Shown here in pieces: positions 44,698 to 55,932 of a stretch of 64,000 nt of DNA. The translations under genes were made by a program, and so were the position numbers. Source of the DNA: Cannabis sativa (Eukaryota; Streptophyta; Magnoliopsida; Rosales; Cannabaceae); contig NC_083603.1 of assembly GCF_029168945.1 (NCBI RefSeq), forward strand, positions 8,494,001 through 8,558,000, given 5' to 3'. Positions within the stretch are counted from its first letter, which is position 1, and every line of letters starts with the position of its first letter. Under the pieces are notes generated by a model. That model did not search any database and was not told where the DNA came from. It saw only the letters and a list, made by a program, of their open reading frames with translations.

Positions 44698-47413
44698 TTA
44701 TAACTTGTTTAATTAAGTCATTTTTTTTTTTTGTTTTCTCATTTTTTGGAAATTAATATGTTCCTTTTAGGTTGTTTTGTGTAATTTTTTGTAGGAAAAT
44801 GATTTATATATATATGGTGTGAGCTTTCATTTTGTGCTCACTTACTTGAAATTAATAACAAGGAGAGTATTGTCTCATGTTTTGAACTCACCATCTACCT
44901 AAAATCTTATTTATTGTTTTTTTTTCTTAACAATGAATATTTCATTGAAAATGAAAAATTAATAGAGAATTGAATCATAGGTAATAATAAGAACATAAAA
45001 ATTCTATGGTGGTCCGGCCCCAAAATTAAAAATGACACGTTCAATTTATAAGCTCACTGACCCCTGCAGGCGTTTTCGACTGGCTATTTAACTCATAAAT
45101 TACATTTAAATGTGTAAGCACTAAAACTCCATAATTATATCACTCTTCACCAGATTAGAGATCCAAAAATCTTAAACCACAAGTAATTAATATATAGTTT
45201 ACGTGTATACAATATAATATATCCCCAAAAATTTGGTTCTAGACTTCGACCCGGGCTTGGGTTTGAGGTTAGAGGTCGGGATTGGAGTCAAGATCGAGGT
45301 CTGGGTTAGGACTGGAGTCGGGGTGTGTGTCCTGGTTCAAGTCTGAGTACGAATAATATAATTTTACACAATATAATACAACAAACACAATATACCAAAC
45401 ATGTCTTAAACAAACAAACTTGGATACATATTGCTTATAATTCTAAATGTTTAGTTTGTTGTAATCAACATTGTAATGAAATCACGATTACAATTCTAAT
45501 ACTTGGTTTTCCTTTACATTGTAATGACATTTCATTGTAGACTATTACATCACTTATATGAAAAGTGATTATATATCTCATGAATTCTTATTATTATTAT
45601 TACTTAAAATAATTATCTTATTCTTATTTTATATTTTTTCTTATTAAAGTAAGGATAATTTTTTCAATTTACCCCTTATTTCAATATTTTCAACAACAAG
45701 CCAAATATATTCTTATTACTATTTTTATTATATTATATTTCTATCACCATTACAATTACTATTTCATTCCACTGAATTAAACACGTGCATCATATATATC
45801 ACATTTACTATATATGTACAAGGCAGTTCAAGGGTTGGGCAAGCTGGGCCCTTCCCAAGGCTCTCCTTCTTAACCCATTTTTTAGAAATAAATTTTATTT
45901 TAATTTTTAAAAATATAATATTTTAAATTTGTACCCATATTTACTAACAAATGCAATTATTTTCTTAAAGAAACAAGTAATTTTTTTTTTTAGAAATTTT
46001 ACATTTGATATTAAAGCTCAATTAATTATTTTTTCAAAACTATTTATACTTTCTTTTTACCACTAAGCATATGCATGTTCTTGCAAACTGCATAGCCAAA
46101 TAATTAGATTATAAATGGTTACATTAATGTAAAATCATCACAATGTTTATGAGTGTAATATTCCTCCTTTTTAGATTTTTTAACCACCAACCTTAAAATT
46201 TTATGGACCTAAGAAATAACTTTGGGTAATGAGGTGGGTTCATGCATTATTAGGCCTATTTCAGAATATTTACAAAATTACTACTTTTTTTTCTACAAAT
46301 TTATATTTATAAAAATGAAGAACCCTGAATTTGGGTGGGCTCTAAATTATATAGGTCTAGCTCGCATTAGCCTAAGACCGGGCTTGATTTTAACAAACAC
46401 TTAGAAAACACTTCAATTTAGTTATAACATACACTTCATTTGCATGTATATATATGCATTTTAATTAATTTTGTGTTGATGTGTATTAATTCTTATTGGT
46501 CCCAAATTGTGATCCTTTCCAAAGTAGTTATATAGAGAATAAATCAAATATGTAGAGAAGGGGAAAAGACAGATTTTGATGGCCCGAGCAGATTAATGGA
46601 GCTATAATGCCCAGCTCCCACCACAAGCAGTTGATATTGAGCCTGAGTAGGTTAGATAAAAAATGAGCTAAGAAATTGTTATTCAGTTTCTAATTTTCAG
46701 TGGCCAAATTATAATATTGCTTGCTGGGGTTTATTAAAGAAGAGGGTAGTGATCGTTGGCAGTAGTCTATTATTTGGGATTGTTTTGGGGTTCCAAAGCA
46801 TAAATTTAATTTTTGGTTCTCTAAAGAATAGATTGCGAACCCCAAATAGATTGTTTTTGTTTGGGTTCATTGCTATCATTTTAGCTTGCAATGTATCCAA
46901 CAGGTGCTTTTGTGGTTGGATATTGGTTTATATAAGTTTCAGCTTCCTGGGTTAATCGATTGGATTAATTAGCTAGAAGATGCAAGAAATCAATCCAAGC
47001 ATCTTTACTTGTGCTATAAGTGCAAGTATTTACTATATTTGGAAGGTTAGGAATGAAATTTGTTGTAGCGAGAGACATAAAGAGAGAGGTGTATGTAATA
47101 AAATGTTGTAGTTGAATAAAAAAATAAAAATAAAAATAAAAATTAGTAAAGCATAATATAGAAATTGGGTGGGGGATCTCAAAATGTAATTAAATATGAT
47201 TGTTGATTGGTGTTTGTAAATATTTTTGTGCATAATATAATTTGAGCTGATTTTTTTTTTTTAAAAAAATCATTCAAAAAGGAACTTGGTTTAAAATAAA
47301 AAATATATATAAAAAAAACACTAAAACTGAAGGATAAAAAAAAGATAGTCAAAATAAATAAATGATATAATGATTTTTTTTACAATAGATGATAAAGAAA
47401 GATAACGATAGGA
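44698..47413. other. Intergenic region, no gene supported
   Basis: Includes the RABA4 3' end and T-rich sequence (44720-44740), a block of tandem GGGTTYGAGGTYGGG-like words (45245-45330) and a GGGCAAGCTGGGCCC word near 45838. There are decayed TE-like pieces around 46200-46400 and 46560-46960. The short frames present are not conserved-looking. No element boundaries could be fixed. Confidence 0.45.
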
Positions 47414-47902
47414 TGTTAGATAAATTAACAATTAACCCAAGATCTATTTGTATATAACATAGAACACAATAGTAGTATATGATAATTGAGTATGTGTACC
47501 TGATTGATCCATAGCAATTATCTCTGATTGATCCACAGCAGTTACTCCAATTTGATAGTGCAATACTATCAACTAAGTCTTCCTCCCTAGATCTCTAAAT
47601 CAGAAGCAGTTTATTTTCTCTGATTATCAAAAGGTATACAATTGTGATGAGACAATATGTATTTATAGAGTTAGGGAGGGGACTTAGCTACAAAACCCTA
47701 GTTGGCCGGGCTCGCTCATCAAAGGCTTCAGTCAACTAGAAAAGCCCACACTTCTGCTTCACCTAGACTTTACTCACAGATGCTAAGCCCATTAACAATT
47801 GATCACCAACAACATGGGCTAACACAGCAAAGAACTATCCAATCAACCCAAGTTTTAATAAAACCAATAAAATTTAATGTAAGCCCAAATAAAAGTCTAA
47901 CA
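47414..47902 (-). repeat. Copia 3' LTR
   Basis: TGTTAGATAAATTAAC...AAAAGTCTAACA on the plus strand. A TATA-like CTCTATAAATACAT lies at about 47675-47662 (minus strand). It differs from the other LTR mainly in a 15-base patch (47703-47717). A near-repeat TCTGATTGATCCA(C/T)AGCA occurs at 47500 and 47522. Confidence 0.95.
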
Positions 47903-47914
47903 TTCTCCCACTTG
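47903..47914 (-). other. Copia polypurine tract
   Basis: The minus strand reads AAGTGGGAGAA directly before the 3' LTR, the plus-strand priming site of the element. Confidence 0.75.
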
Positions 47915-48612
47915 GGCTACATTGATTTTAATACATATATATTATATATCAAAATAATTTTTGTTTGAAAACGACTCATGGGTTGAACAACAAGAAAACA
48001 TTTGTGGCCACTTTAAAAACTGATAGTTCTCTGATAGCATCTCAACATACCGGTCCAATTTAACCTTTGATAATGAACTATGACAGTCATATTGTTTTTA
48101 GCTCAACAAAAGACATTCATAATCACAAATACCAAAGTATTAAATCGACATGGTCAATAAGTCTAGTAGTGTGGTAAGGAATTATGTTCAACATGTGATC
48201 AATTTAAAATAACATAATATCCTTATCGACTCAATTTCACCGATACCGTGATGCTTAATAAATAAGCCGTTGAAATTAAACATACACCACTTAAAATAAG
48301 TAAGTTGTCACTAAACTTGCTTAAAGAATTAAGCCAACAACATATCATTGTCAATAAGCAAATAAATTTAATAGACAATGATCACAACAATATGAACCAC
48401 ATGCTTTCAATTCAATCATTCTCGAGAATATAACAAAACATAATTGAAAACATATCCATTCAATAATAAAAAATATTGAAACATAAAATGTAGTTCATAA
48501 CTTTATTCGTAAAATTATAAATAATAATTTCTAAAAACAAACGAGAAAACAAAACTCCCACTAACCCAAAAGATCAAAAGATTCTAAAATGCCCATATTA
48601 ACAACATGTTTA

Positions 48613-49033
48613 TTAAACAAAGACGGCACTTAACCCTTTGGTTAGAGGATCGCCTAACATCGACTCGGTCTTGCAATTTTCAATAACAATGTCTCCTTTT
48701 TTGACCAAGTCTCTGACAGTGAGATACTTTATTTCCATGTGTTTAGAAGCACTACTAATCTTGTTATTCTTTGAAAAGAAAACAAGAAATATTATTATCA
48801 CAATAGATTAGCATAGGTGTGGAAATAGAATCAACCACTCGTATCTCCGAAATAAAATTCTTCAGCCACAAAGCTTGCAAAGATGCCCCATAACATGCAA
48901 CAAACTCAGCATACATAGTAGATGATGTGATCAAAGTCTGTTTGACACTCTTCCAAGAAATAGCAAAGACTCGCCAAGGTGAAAATATAGCCGAAGTTGA
49001 CTTTAAATCATCTACACAACCACCAAAATCCAA
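48613..49033 (-). pseudogene. Copia RNase H fragments
   Basis: Two overlapping frames hold ISWKSVKQTLITSSTMYAEF, ALWLKNFI and LIYCDNN, then NKISSASKHMEIKYLTVRD. These are the copia RNase H landmarks (S-T-EAE-like, CDN, KHIEV). The canonical EAEY position reads YAEF and one frameshift lies near 48780. Confidence 0.85.
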
Positions 49034-49138
49034 TCGAGATAACCAACAACTCGAAGATTGTCAACCCGCTTATACACAAGCATAAAACTCTTCGTTCTTT
49101 GCAAATATCTCAAAACTTTCTTGGCCGCAACCCAATGA

Positions 49139-49808
49139 TCAAGGCCAGATCGATAAATATCTCCCAAGAACATTGACTACGAAAGCTATGTCGTGTCGAG
49201 TGCAAACCCGAGCATACATCAAACTCCCTACTACACTTGCATAAGGGATGTTCTTCATTGCTCCTCTTTCCAAGTCGTTCTTAGGACATTGCCGCTTAGT
49301 GAACTTGTCCCCTTTCGTAATAGGAACGAACCAGCCTTTACACAAATCCATGTTGAACCTTTTGAGCACACGATTAATGTAAGCTTCTTGAGATAAGCCA
49401 AGAACTTTTCGATTCCCCGTCACGATGGATCTCAATCCCCAAAACATAGGATGCCTCTCCAAGATCTTTCATATCAAAATTGGAAGACAGAAAAATTTTG
49501 GTCTCATTTAGGAGTGACAAATCACTGCTGGCAAGTAAAATGTCATCTACATAAAGAACAAGAAAAATATAACGACTCCCACTGATCTTCATATAAATAC
49601 ACTGATCAAACTTGTTCTCTACGAAACCAAACGATGTCACAACCTTGTCAAACTTCAAGTACCCCTGACGAGATGCCTGTTTGAGACCATAAATGGATCG
49701 TTTCAACTTGCAAACTAAGTGTTCTTTTCCATTCTCCTTGTAGCCTTCAGGTTGAGACATATACACTTCCTCATTCAATTCTCCATTCGTAAAAGCAAGC
49801 TTTAACAT
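49139..49808 (-). pseudogene. Copia reverse transcriptase, C-terminal part
   Basis: The frame from 49808 contains VCKLKRSIYGLKQASR and the catalytic FLVLYVDDILLASSD, then DLGEASYVLGIEIHRD. A shift near 49400 leads to LGLSQEAYINRVLKRFNM and YASVVGSLMYARVCTRHDIAF. The YVDD active site is intact. Confidence 0.9.
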
Positions 49809-49893
49809 CCATTTGATGCAACTCTAAATCAAAATGCGCAACTAAAGCCATAATAATTCCGAATGAATCTTTAGTGGAAACAGTGAGAAAGTT

Positions 49894-51256
49894 TCAAAGG
49901 TAATCAATACCTTCTCTTTGAGTAAAGCCTTTAGCCACTAAACGCGCTTTAAACCTTTCAATCTGTCCCTTTTTATCCCTTTTAGCCTTTAAAATCCACT
50001 TACAACCTATTGGTTTAAAACCATCAGGTAATAAAACTAGCTCCCATACACCATTTTTCTTCATGGAGTCGATCTCATCATCCGTAGCTGCTAACCATTT
50101 TGAAGATTGTGGACTATTAAGTGCTTCACTAAAAGTGACAGGATCCACAAAATGATCAATATCATATTCTCCTTCTCCAAGATAAACAAAATTATCATGA
50201 CACTTTGTTGACTTCTTTTGTCTCTGAGATCTTCTTAGAGGAGGTACTTCTGGAATAACTTCTCTTTGTTGATCATTGTTTTGAATAACATCTTCCACAA
50301 CTGGAATTTCTTCAATAACAGGATTCTCATTAACAATAGGAGCTTCATCATTAATAGGCCCTTCATCAATAATAGGACCTTCATCATCTTCGATATCGGG
50401 AGCAATATATTCATCAACAATGGGAGCATTACCAACTGGAGTAGGATGAAGACTACTATTATCATCTCTTGAAAATGACATAGGAATACAAATTCCTTTA
50501 GAGGACTCCCCCATTTCAAGAGATGTTGAAGGAATTTTTTCAAGAACATCAAATTCCGTAAATTTAGCGATGCGAGATTCAACAATTCGCGTACCACGAG
50601 TGGGACAGTAAAAGCGATAGCCTTTTGAGCGCATTGGATAACCAATGAAATAACAGCGATTTGTTCTCGGATCTAACTTTTTCAAATTAGGATCATAAAT
50701 CTTTACTTCAGCTGGACAACCCCATACTCGAAGATGATTTAGACTAGGCTTCCGCCCAGTCCACAACTCAAAAGGGGTCTTGGGAACAGATTTACTGGGA
50801 ACACGATTTAAAATATAAGTTGCAGTCATAAGTGCTTCACCCCATAAAAACTCTGGAAGATTTGTTCTACTCATCATACTTCTAACCATATCCATGAGAG
50901 TGCGATTTCTTCTTTCAAAGCAACGCCATTTTGTTCAGTGAACTGTGCATAGTGTATTGAGCAACTATACCATTTTCTTGTAAGTACTCTGCAAAAAGCC
51001 CCATGTGTTGTCCAGATTCTGTATAACGACCATAATATTCTCCTCCACGATCAGAATGAACAACTTTGATGACTCTTCCTAATTGTTTCTCAACCTCATT
51101 TCGAAAAATTTTGAGTTTACCAAGGGCGTCAGATTTTTCTTTAATTAAATAGGTGAATCCATAACGAGAAAAATCATCGATAAAAGTGATAAAATACTTA
51201 TTTCTGCACAACGTGGTGGAATAAGGACCACTGATGTCTGTGTGGATAATTTCCAA
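49894..51256 (-). pseudogene. Copia integrase and RT N-terminus
   Basis: The first frame (51256-50915) has HTDISGP, FSRYGFTYLIKEKSDAL and VVHSDRGGEYY. A break near 50910 removes the normal link to the second frame (50895-49894), which has [41 protein letters not shown] and [17 protein letters not shown]. An acidic repetitive stretch ([18 protein letters not shown]) precedes the RT start [21 protein letters not shown]. Confidence 0.9.
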
Positions 51257-51381
51257 TAAAGATTGACTGCGGTTTGCGCCTTCTTCTTTCTTGTTTTAGT
51301 CAATTTTCCACGAGTACAATCAACACAAGTATCCCAATCGAAGCATCAAGAGGAGGAAGTATTTCGCATTTAATTAAACGA

Positions 51382-51979
51382 TCAACCCTTTCTTCCGGAA
51401 ATATGACCCAATCTTTTGTGCCATAACAATAAGGATTTTTCCTTAATATGAGGTCTTTTACCCACAGTATTCACAACATTAAAAGAGGAATCTAAAGGAG
51501 CCAATGACAACTTGTAAAGACCATCAGAATAAAAGCAATTTCCAATAATTCGAGAGTCGAAGCATAATGTCAACATTATCATTTGCAAAATGAAAAGAAT
51601 ATCCTTGTTTAACCAAAAGCGGAAGCGAAACTAAATTCCTTTTAAAAGTAGGAACATAAAAAGTATTGTTCAGAATAATCTTATCACGAGACTGTAATTC
51701 AAGAATAAATGTTCCAACATAGATAACGTCAACTCCAACATCATTGCCAACTTTAAGCTTAGACTCCCTCTCACTTGGCTTCCTGAGATCCCTTAGCCCC
51801 TGTAAGGAAGCAGAAACATGAACAGTAGCACCACTGTCTAACCACCAAGAATCAATAGGAACATCAACTAGATTAGATTCAAAACAAACACATGCCAATG
51901 GATTACCTGATTGTGCTTGCTTCTTTTCTAACCAAGTCTTAAATTTGTGACACCGTTCTCCGATGCCCCAATTTTTCAC
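51382..51979 (-). pseudogene. Copia protease and pre-integrase region
   Basis: WWLDSGATVHVSASL marks the aspartic protease active site (DSGA). LNNTFYVPTFKRNLVSLPLL follows, and after a frameshift near 51560 the pre-integrase motif LLLWHKRLGHIS. This is the stretch whose relic flanks the MULE at 18.7 kb. Confidence 0.9.
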
Positions 51980-52738
51980 AAAAGTAACACTTCACATTAG
52001 AGTATTTGGACTTTCCATTGTTATTCTTTTGTTTATTCTTATGCTCCTTACCATTACCATTCTGTTTAGTAGCACCATCATTTTTATTCTTGAATTTTCC
52101 TTTTCCTTTGTTGGGCTTGAGGTGAGAAACATAGTTAGCAGATTCATTCTTCTCCCTTTTAAGCTTGCTTTCTTCAGCTACACACTGAGAAATTAGATCG
52201 CTGATAGTCCATGTTTGATTGTAAGTGTTGTAGGCTGTCTTGATAAGGCTGAAAGAGGCAGGAAGAGCATGAAGAGCTCGATGAATAATGAAAGAGTCAG
52301 GAAGAGGAATATTATGATCTTTTAACTTGGACTGAACATTTACCAATTTCAGAATAAAATCTCGCACTCCTTTTAATTCATCATACTTAATGGTTGTCAT
52401 TTCATCCATAAGATGTCCAGCTTCAGCGTTTTCACCAGTGTCGTATAATTTTTCTACAACATTGAAAAACTCTTTGGCATTTGTAGTGTCTGGCAAACCA
52501 CTCAATAGATGTTCAGGAATGGATCTTTTCATAGTAAGAAGACTAAGTCGACTTGACTTTTCCCATTGTGCATGATGAGTTCTCTCGTACCGTACCATGG
52601 AGTCGCAAGATCGTTGTGTTTTTCTTCTCGTAGGCACAAGTCCAAATCCATTATGCCTAAAGTAAATTCCACATCTCGTTTCCATGTCTTGTAGTTGGAA
52701 GCATTCAAAATATGGATGGAAGCATTATTGTTGTTCAC
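51939..52738 (-). pseudogene. Copia gag
   Basis: Starts at 52738 with NASIHILNASNYKTWKRDVEFTLG. A frameshift near 52590 joins it to a frame with NAKEFFNVVEKLYDTGENAEAGHLM, MTTIKYDELKGVRDFIL and ALPASFSLIKTAYN, then a Lys/Asn-rich region and the zinc knuckle CYFCEKLGH. The last knuckle cysteine falls after another frameshift. Confidence 0.9.
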
Positions 52739-54266
52739 AGAAAAGGAGACTGAAAAAATTCAAAAATTAAAACTTGAATAAGCAATATGAGCAATGTATT
52801 AGAAAATATTGTAGAATCAACTGGTCATTATAAACTCCCCTTTGGGGTGAGAATATAACACACACATGATCTACCTTCATGAAGTTAACAACAAAGAAAA
52901 AAATACATATCATTTAAGAATTTTATTACCTTTGGGCAAATAAATTTCTTAAAAATATGTATTAATTCAAGCAAAAAAATAATAATAAATTTATATATTT
53001 AAATTATTACCTTTGGGCAAATAATTAAAATATATACATTTAATATTAACTCACTTCATGGAATGTGAACTAATATATGTAAATACTACCTTTGGGCAAG
53101 TAATTACACATATAGTCAACCAAAAATATAATATTTTCTTCAACATGTGAAATTTGGTGATAAAACAATCATTGAAAATTAATAATTTTCAACCAAATTT
53201 CCAAAAGAGATATATAATTGCTTTTATTATATTGATAAAAAATAAAGTGTCCACCATAACACATTATTTTTATATCAAATAATCAAGTTTTATAACTTTA
53301 GAACAACAATTAATGGAAAAATGTGAAATAAAGAATATTGGTGGAGATTACATAGTCAAAATAAATTAAATAAGAGAGTGACTATGTTTTATGGAACGAG
53401 AAGAAACTCAAAAATTTTTCTATGATTGACAAATTTCGAAAAATTATCAAAAATTATTTTTAATAATTTTTTAACTGCATAATTATTATTAAAATAATAA
53501 TAATTATTAAACGGAGTCAAAAAATTAATTAAAAATCATAGAAAAATCAGAAATTGAATTTTAAGCACGATGGAAAAAAAAAACGTCGAAAAACGACACT
53601 CTAGGACGCCTCACGCGCCCCCACGCGCCTCCTGCGCGAGTGGGCGTTGCGGCTGGGCAGGTCTTCTTCAACCTTGGGCGGGTTCCAGTCGGGTCACGCG
53701 ACCCGTTTTCAGCCCAGTCGGGTCTGGTCGTGTTTTCCGGCCAAAAATCGACTAAAAGATGGGGAAATTGATGGGTTTCGATCGGGAATCAATTTCTAGT
53801 TGATTTACGCTACTAATTTCGGGTATTAAAGGTTAAATTTCTGATTGCAAGACAATACCAATCCGAAAATTGAAGAACACAACAAAAAAAAAAAAATTGT
53901 AATGCTAATCTTAGTTTAAATCCGAAATTAATTATGTAGGAACAATCTTAAACAATTGATAATGAGTTATCTATAATCAATTTTAGATCAAAAACAATAA
54001 AATCAAAATACACAAAATATAATTTCATATTATAATCATATAAACCCTAAAACTTTAAATTTAAAATTCTCTTAATATACACAATGATTTCATGCATATA
54101 ATATATCAATAGAACGAGAATTTAATAATAAACAAAACCCCTAAAGTTTTAAGATTTAAAAACAAAAAATTGCACATAAAATAATAACAAAATTCATATG
54201 TAATTATAGATAATTAACATATGCAAATTAATTATACTAATTATAGGTTCTAAATCATATACAATA

Positions 54267-54281
54267 GGCAATCTGATACCA
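54267..54281 (-). other. Copia primer binding site (initiator tRNA-Met type)
   Basis: On the minus strand TGGTATCAGATTGCC follows the 5' LTR after two bases. It is complementary to the 3' end of initiator methionine tRNA, the usual copia primer. Confidence 0.85.
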
Positions 54282-54283
54282 CA

Positions 54284-54773
54284 TGTTAGATAAATTAACA
54301 ATTAACCCAAGATCTATTTGTATATAACATAGAACACAATAGTAGTATATGATAATTGAGTATGTGTACCTGATTGATCCATAGCAATTATCTCTGATTG
54401 ATCCACAGCAGTTACTCCAATTTGATAGTGCAATACTATCAACTAAGTCTTCCTCCCTAGATCTCTAAATCAGAAGCAGTTTATTTTCTCTGATTATCAA
54501 AAGGTATACAATTGTGATGAGACAATATGTATTTATAGAGTTAGGGAGGGGACTTAGCTACAAAACCCTAGTTGGGCTGGGCCTGCTCATCAAAGGCTTC
54601 AGTCAACTAGAAAAGCCCACACTTCTGCTTCACCTAGACTTTACTCACAGATGCTAAGCCCATTAACAATTGATCACCAACAACATGGGCTAACACAGCA
54701 AAGAACTATCCAATCAACCCAAGTTTTAATAAAACCAATAAAATTTAATGTAAGCCCAAATAAAAGTCTAACA
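54284..54773 (-). repeat. Copia 5' LTR
   Basis: Same sequence as 47414-47902 apart from a patch at about 54574-54589 (GTTGGGCTGGGCCTGC against GTTGGCCGGGCTCGC). It carries the promoter for the minus-strand transcript. Confidence 0.95.
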
Positions 54774-54778
54774 TAGGA

Positions 54779-55187
54779 CACTTAAATTGAAATATTAAGT
54801 TTAAATTACATTTCCTTTGATAATTACCACCCACAAAAATAGTAATATAGTTACTTTTTAAACCTCTCTCTACTATATAATATATATATTCACAGACTTG
54901 GCATGACTTCACATTTCCTACTCTACTCCGTAACTCCAAACCCTAATATGTTTTGCAATCTTCATCTAATAATAATTCATTCATTAATGGTGACAAGCTT
55001 AACCAAAATCATTACTAGCAACTCAGCTTTTAATATCTCTCCCAAAACATTATATTATACCCACCACTACTTCACTATCACCCCAGATTAAACCAATAAT
55101 TAAAACCCTAAGTACTCCCTCTCAAACCCTAATTCACTGGATTTTAACATTTCAAATCTGAAAATAAAAAAATAAAAACATATCAAA
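54779..55187 (+). promoter_or_regulatory. Upstream region of the DUF7054 gene
   Basis: AT-rich, with a TATA-like CTACTATATAATATATATATTC at 54870-54892 and repeated AAACCCTAA words (54938, 55104, 55127), a telobox-like motif common in plant promoters. The copia element inserted about 410 bases before the start codon. Confidence 0.5.
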
Positions 55188-55589
55188 ATGTTTAGTCTAA
55201 GGCTAAAGAAGAGCCAAAAGAAAAGACTGATGCTGATCAGTGTCACCTTCATCGGTAGCTCTGGGCCGATGAAACTGTTGGTGGATGAGGATGAGCTTGT
55301 CGTTTCAGTAATTCGTACCGCCTTGAAATGTTACGCTCAACAACAACGAAGACCTGTTCTTGGCAGTAATGTCCATGATTTCGTCCTATATTACCCTAAT
55401 TTTGATTCACTAAGTCCTCTTGACAAAATTGGATCCAAAGGAAATGTTAGTGGTAATTTTGTATTATACAAGAAGCAAGAGGAGAAGAGTATGAATAGTA
55501 GTACCACTACTGGTGGCCACTGGCCATGGAAGATTAAGCACTATTTGGAAGGCGTAGATGGAAAGAAAAGAGTTTACCATATCAAATAA
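55188..55589 (+). CDS. DUF7054 protein, At4g22758-like, single exon
   Basis: 133 residues from ATG 55188, preceded by AATCTGAAAATAAAAAA and in good context (AAAATGTTT). A basic N-terminus (MFSLRLKKSQKKRL) leads into LISVTFIGSSGPMKLLVDEDELVVSVIRTALKCYA. RPVLGSNVHDFVLYYP, LSPLDKIGSKG and FVLYKK follow; these are the family landmarks, covering residues about 14-97. The C-terminal tail (about 98-133) is basic and less conserved. Family function is not established; the fold is expected to be ubiquitin-like or similar, which is my inference. It is intact, and the nearby copia insertion lies in its promoter region. Confidence 0.85.
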   Translation: MFSLRLKKSQKKRLMLISVTFIGSSGPMKLLVDEDELVVSVIRTALKCYAQQQRRPVLGSNVHDFVLYYPNFDSLSPLDKIGSKGNVSGNFVLYKKQEEKSMNSSTTTGGHWPWKIKHYLEGVDGKKRVYHIK

Positions 55590-55743
55590 ATGGCATCATT
55601 TAGTTTTTTAACTTTTAACATTTAGACCGATATAAAGTCTCTCAAAAACTACACCTCTTTATTGCTTTTAGATTTTCAAAGTCCACAACATCTCTAATAG
55701 TAACATTTTAGGGCTTGTTTGTAAGGTAGTATTGTATTGAGTT

Positions 55744-55891
55744 GAATTGTATTATATACAACCACTTGAGGCTAGCTAATGAACTGGCCATAGGTGGGTG
55801 TGCGTTGGATGTCTTGGGTTCGAGTCCTATGTAAAACATGATTGTAATATATAAACGCTTAAATAAAAAAAAAAAGAATTGGATTATATAC
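55744..55891 (+). mobile_element. tRNA-derived SINE with target duplication
   Basis: The body is 55760-55875, between GAATTGTATTATATAC (55744-55759) and GAATTGGATTATATAC (55876-55891), 15 of 16 bases identical. It has a pol III A-box-like GGCTAGCTAATGAACTGG, a canonical B box GGTTCGAGTCC at about 55818-55828, and an A-rich tail. It is short (116 bp), as is usual for plant SINEs. Confidence 0.88.
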
Positions 55892-55932
55892 TATATATTT
55901 ATATAATCCTAAGTTAAATTTTAATTTATGCT

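Larger units (their letters stand above)
47414..54773 (-). mobile_element. Structurally complete Ty1-copia retrotransposon, coding region broken
   Basis: A 7360-bp element with a perfect 5-bp target duplication TAGGA (47409-47413 and 54774-54778), two LTRs of about 490 bp, a primer site, a polypurine tract and domains in copia order: gag, protease, integrase, RT, RNase H. A 1.5-kb leader (54266-52739) contains a GC-rich block (53570-53760) also found in the relic at 18.1 kb. The LTRs look nearly identical by eye, yet gag, protease, integrase, RT and RNase H all contain frameshifts or stops. Confidence 0.95.

Noticed and set aside
47414..54773. Endogenous pararetrovirus
   Set aside because: The domain order gag-protease-integrase-RT-RNase H, flanking LTRs, PBS and 5-bp TSD define a Ty1-copia retrotransposon. 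No movement or coat protein sequence is present.
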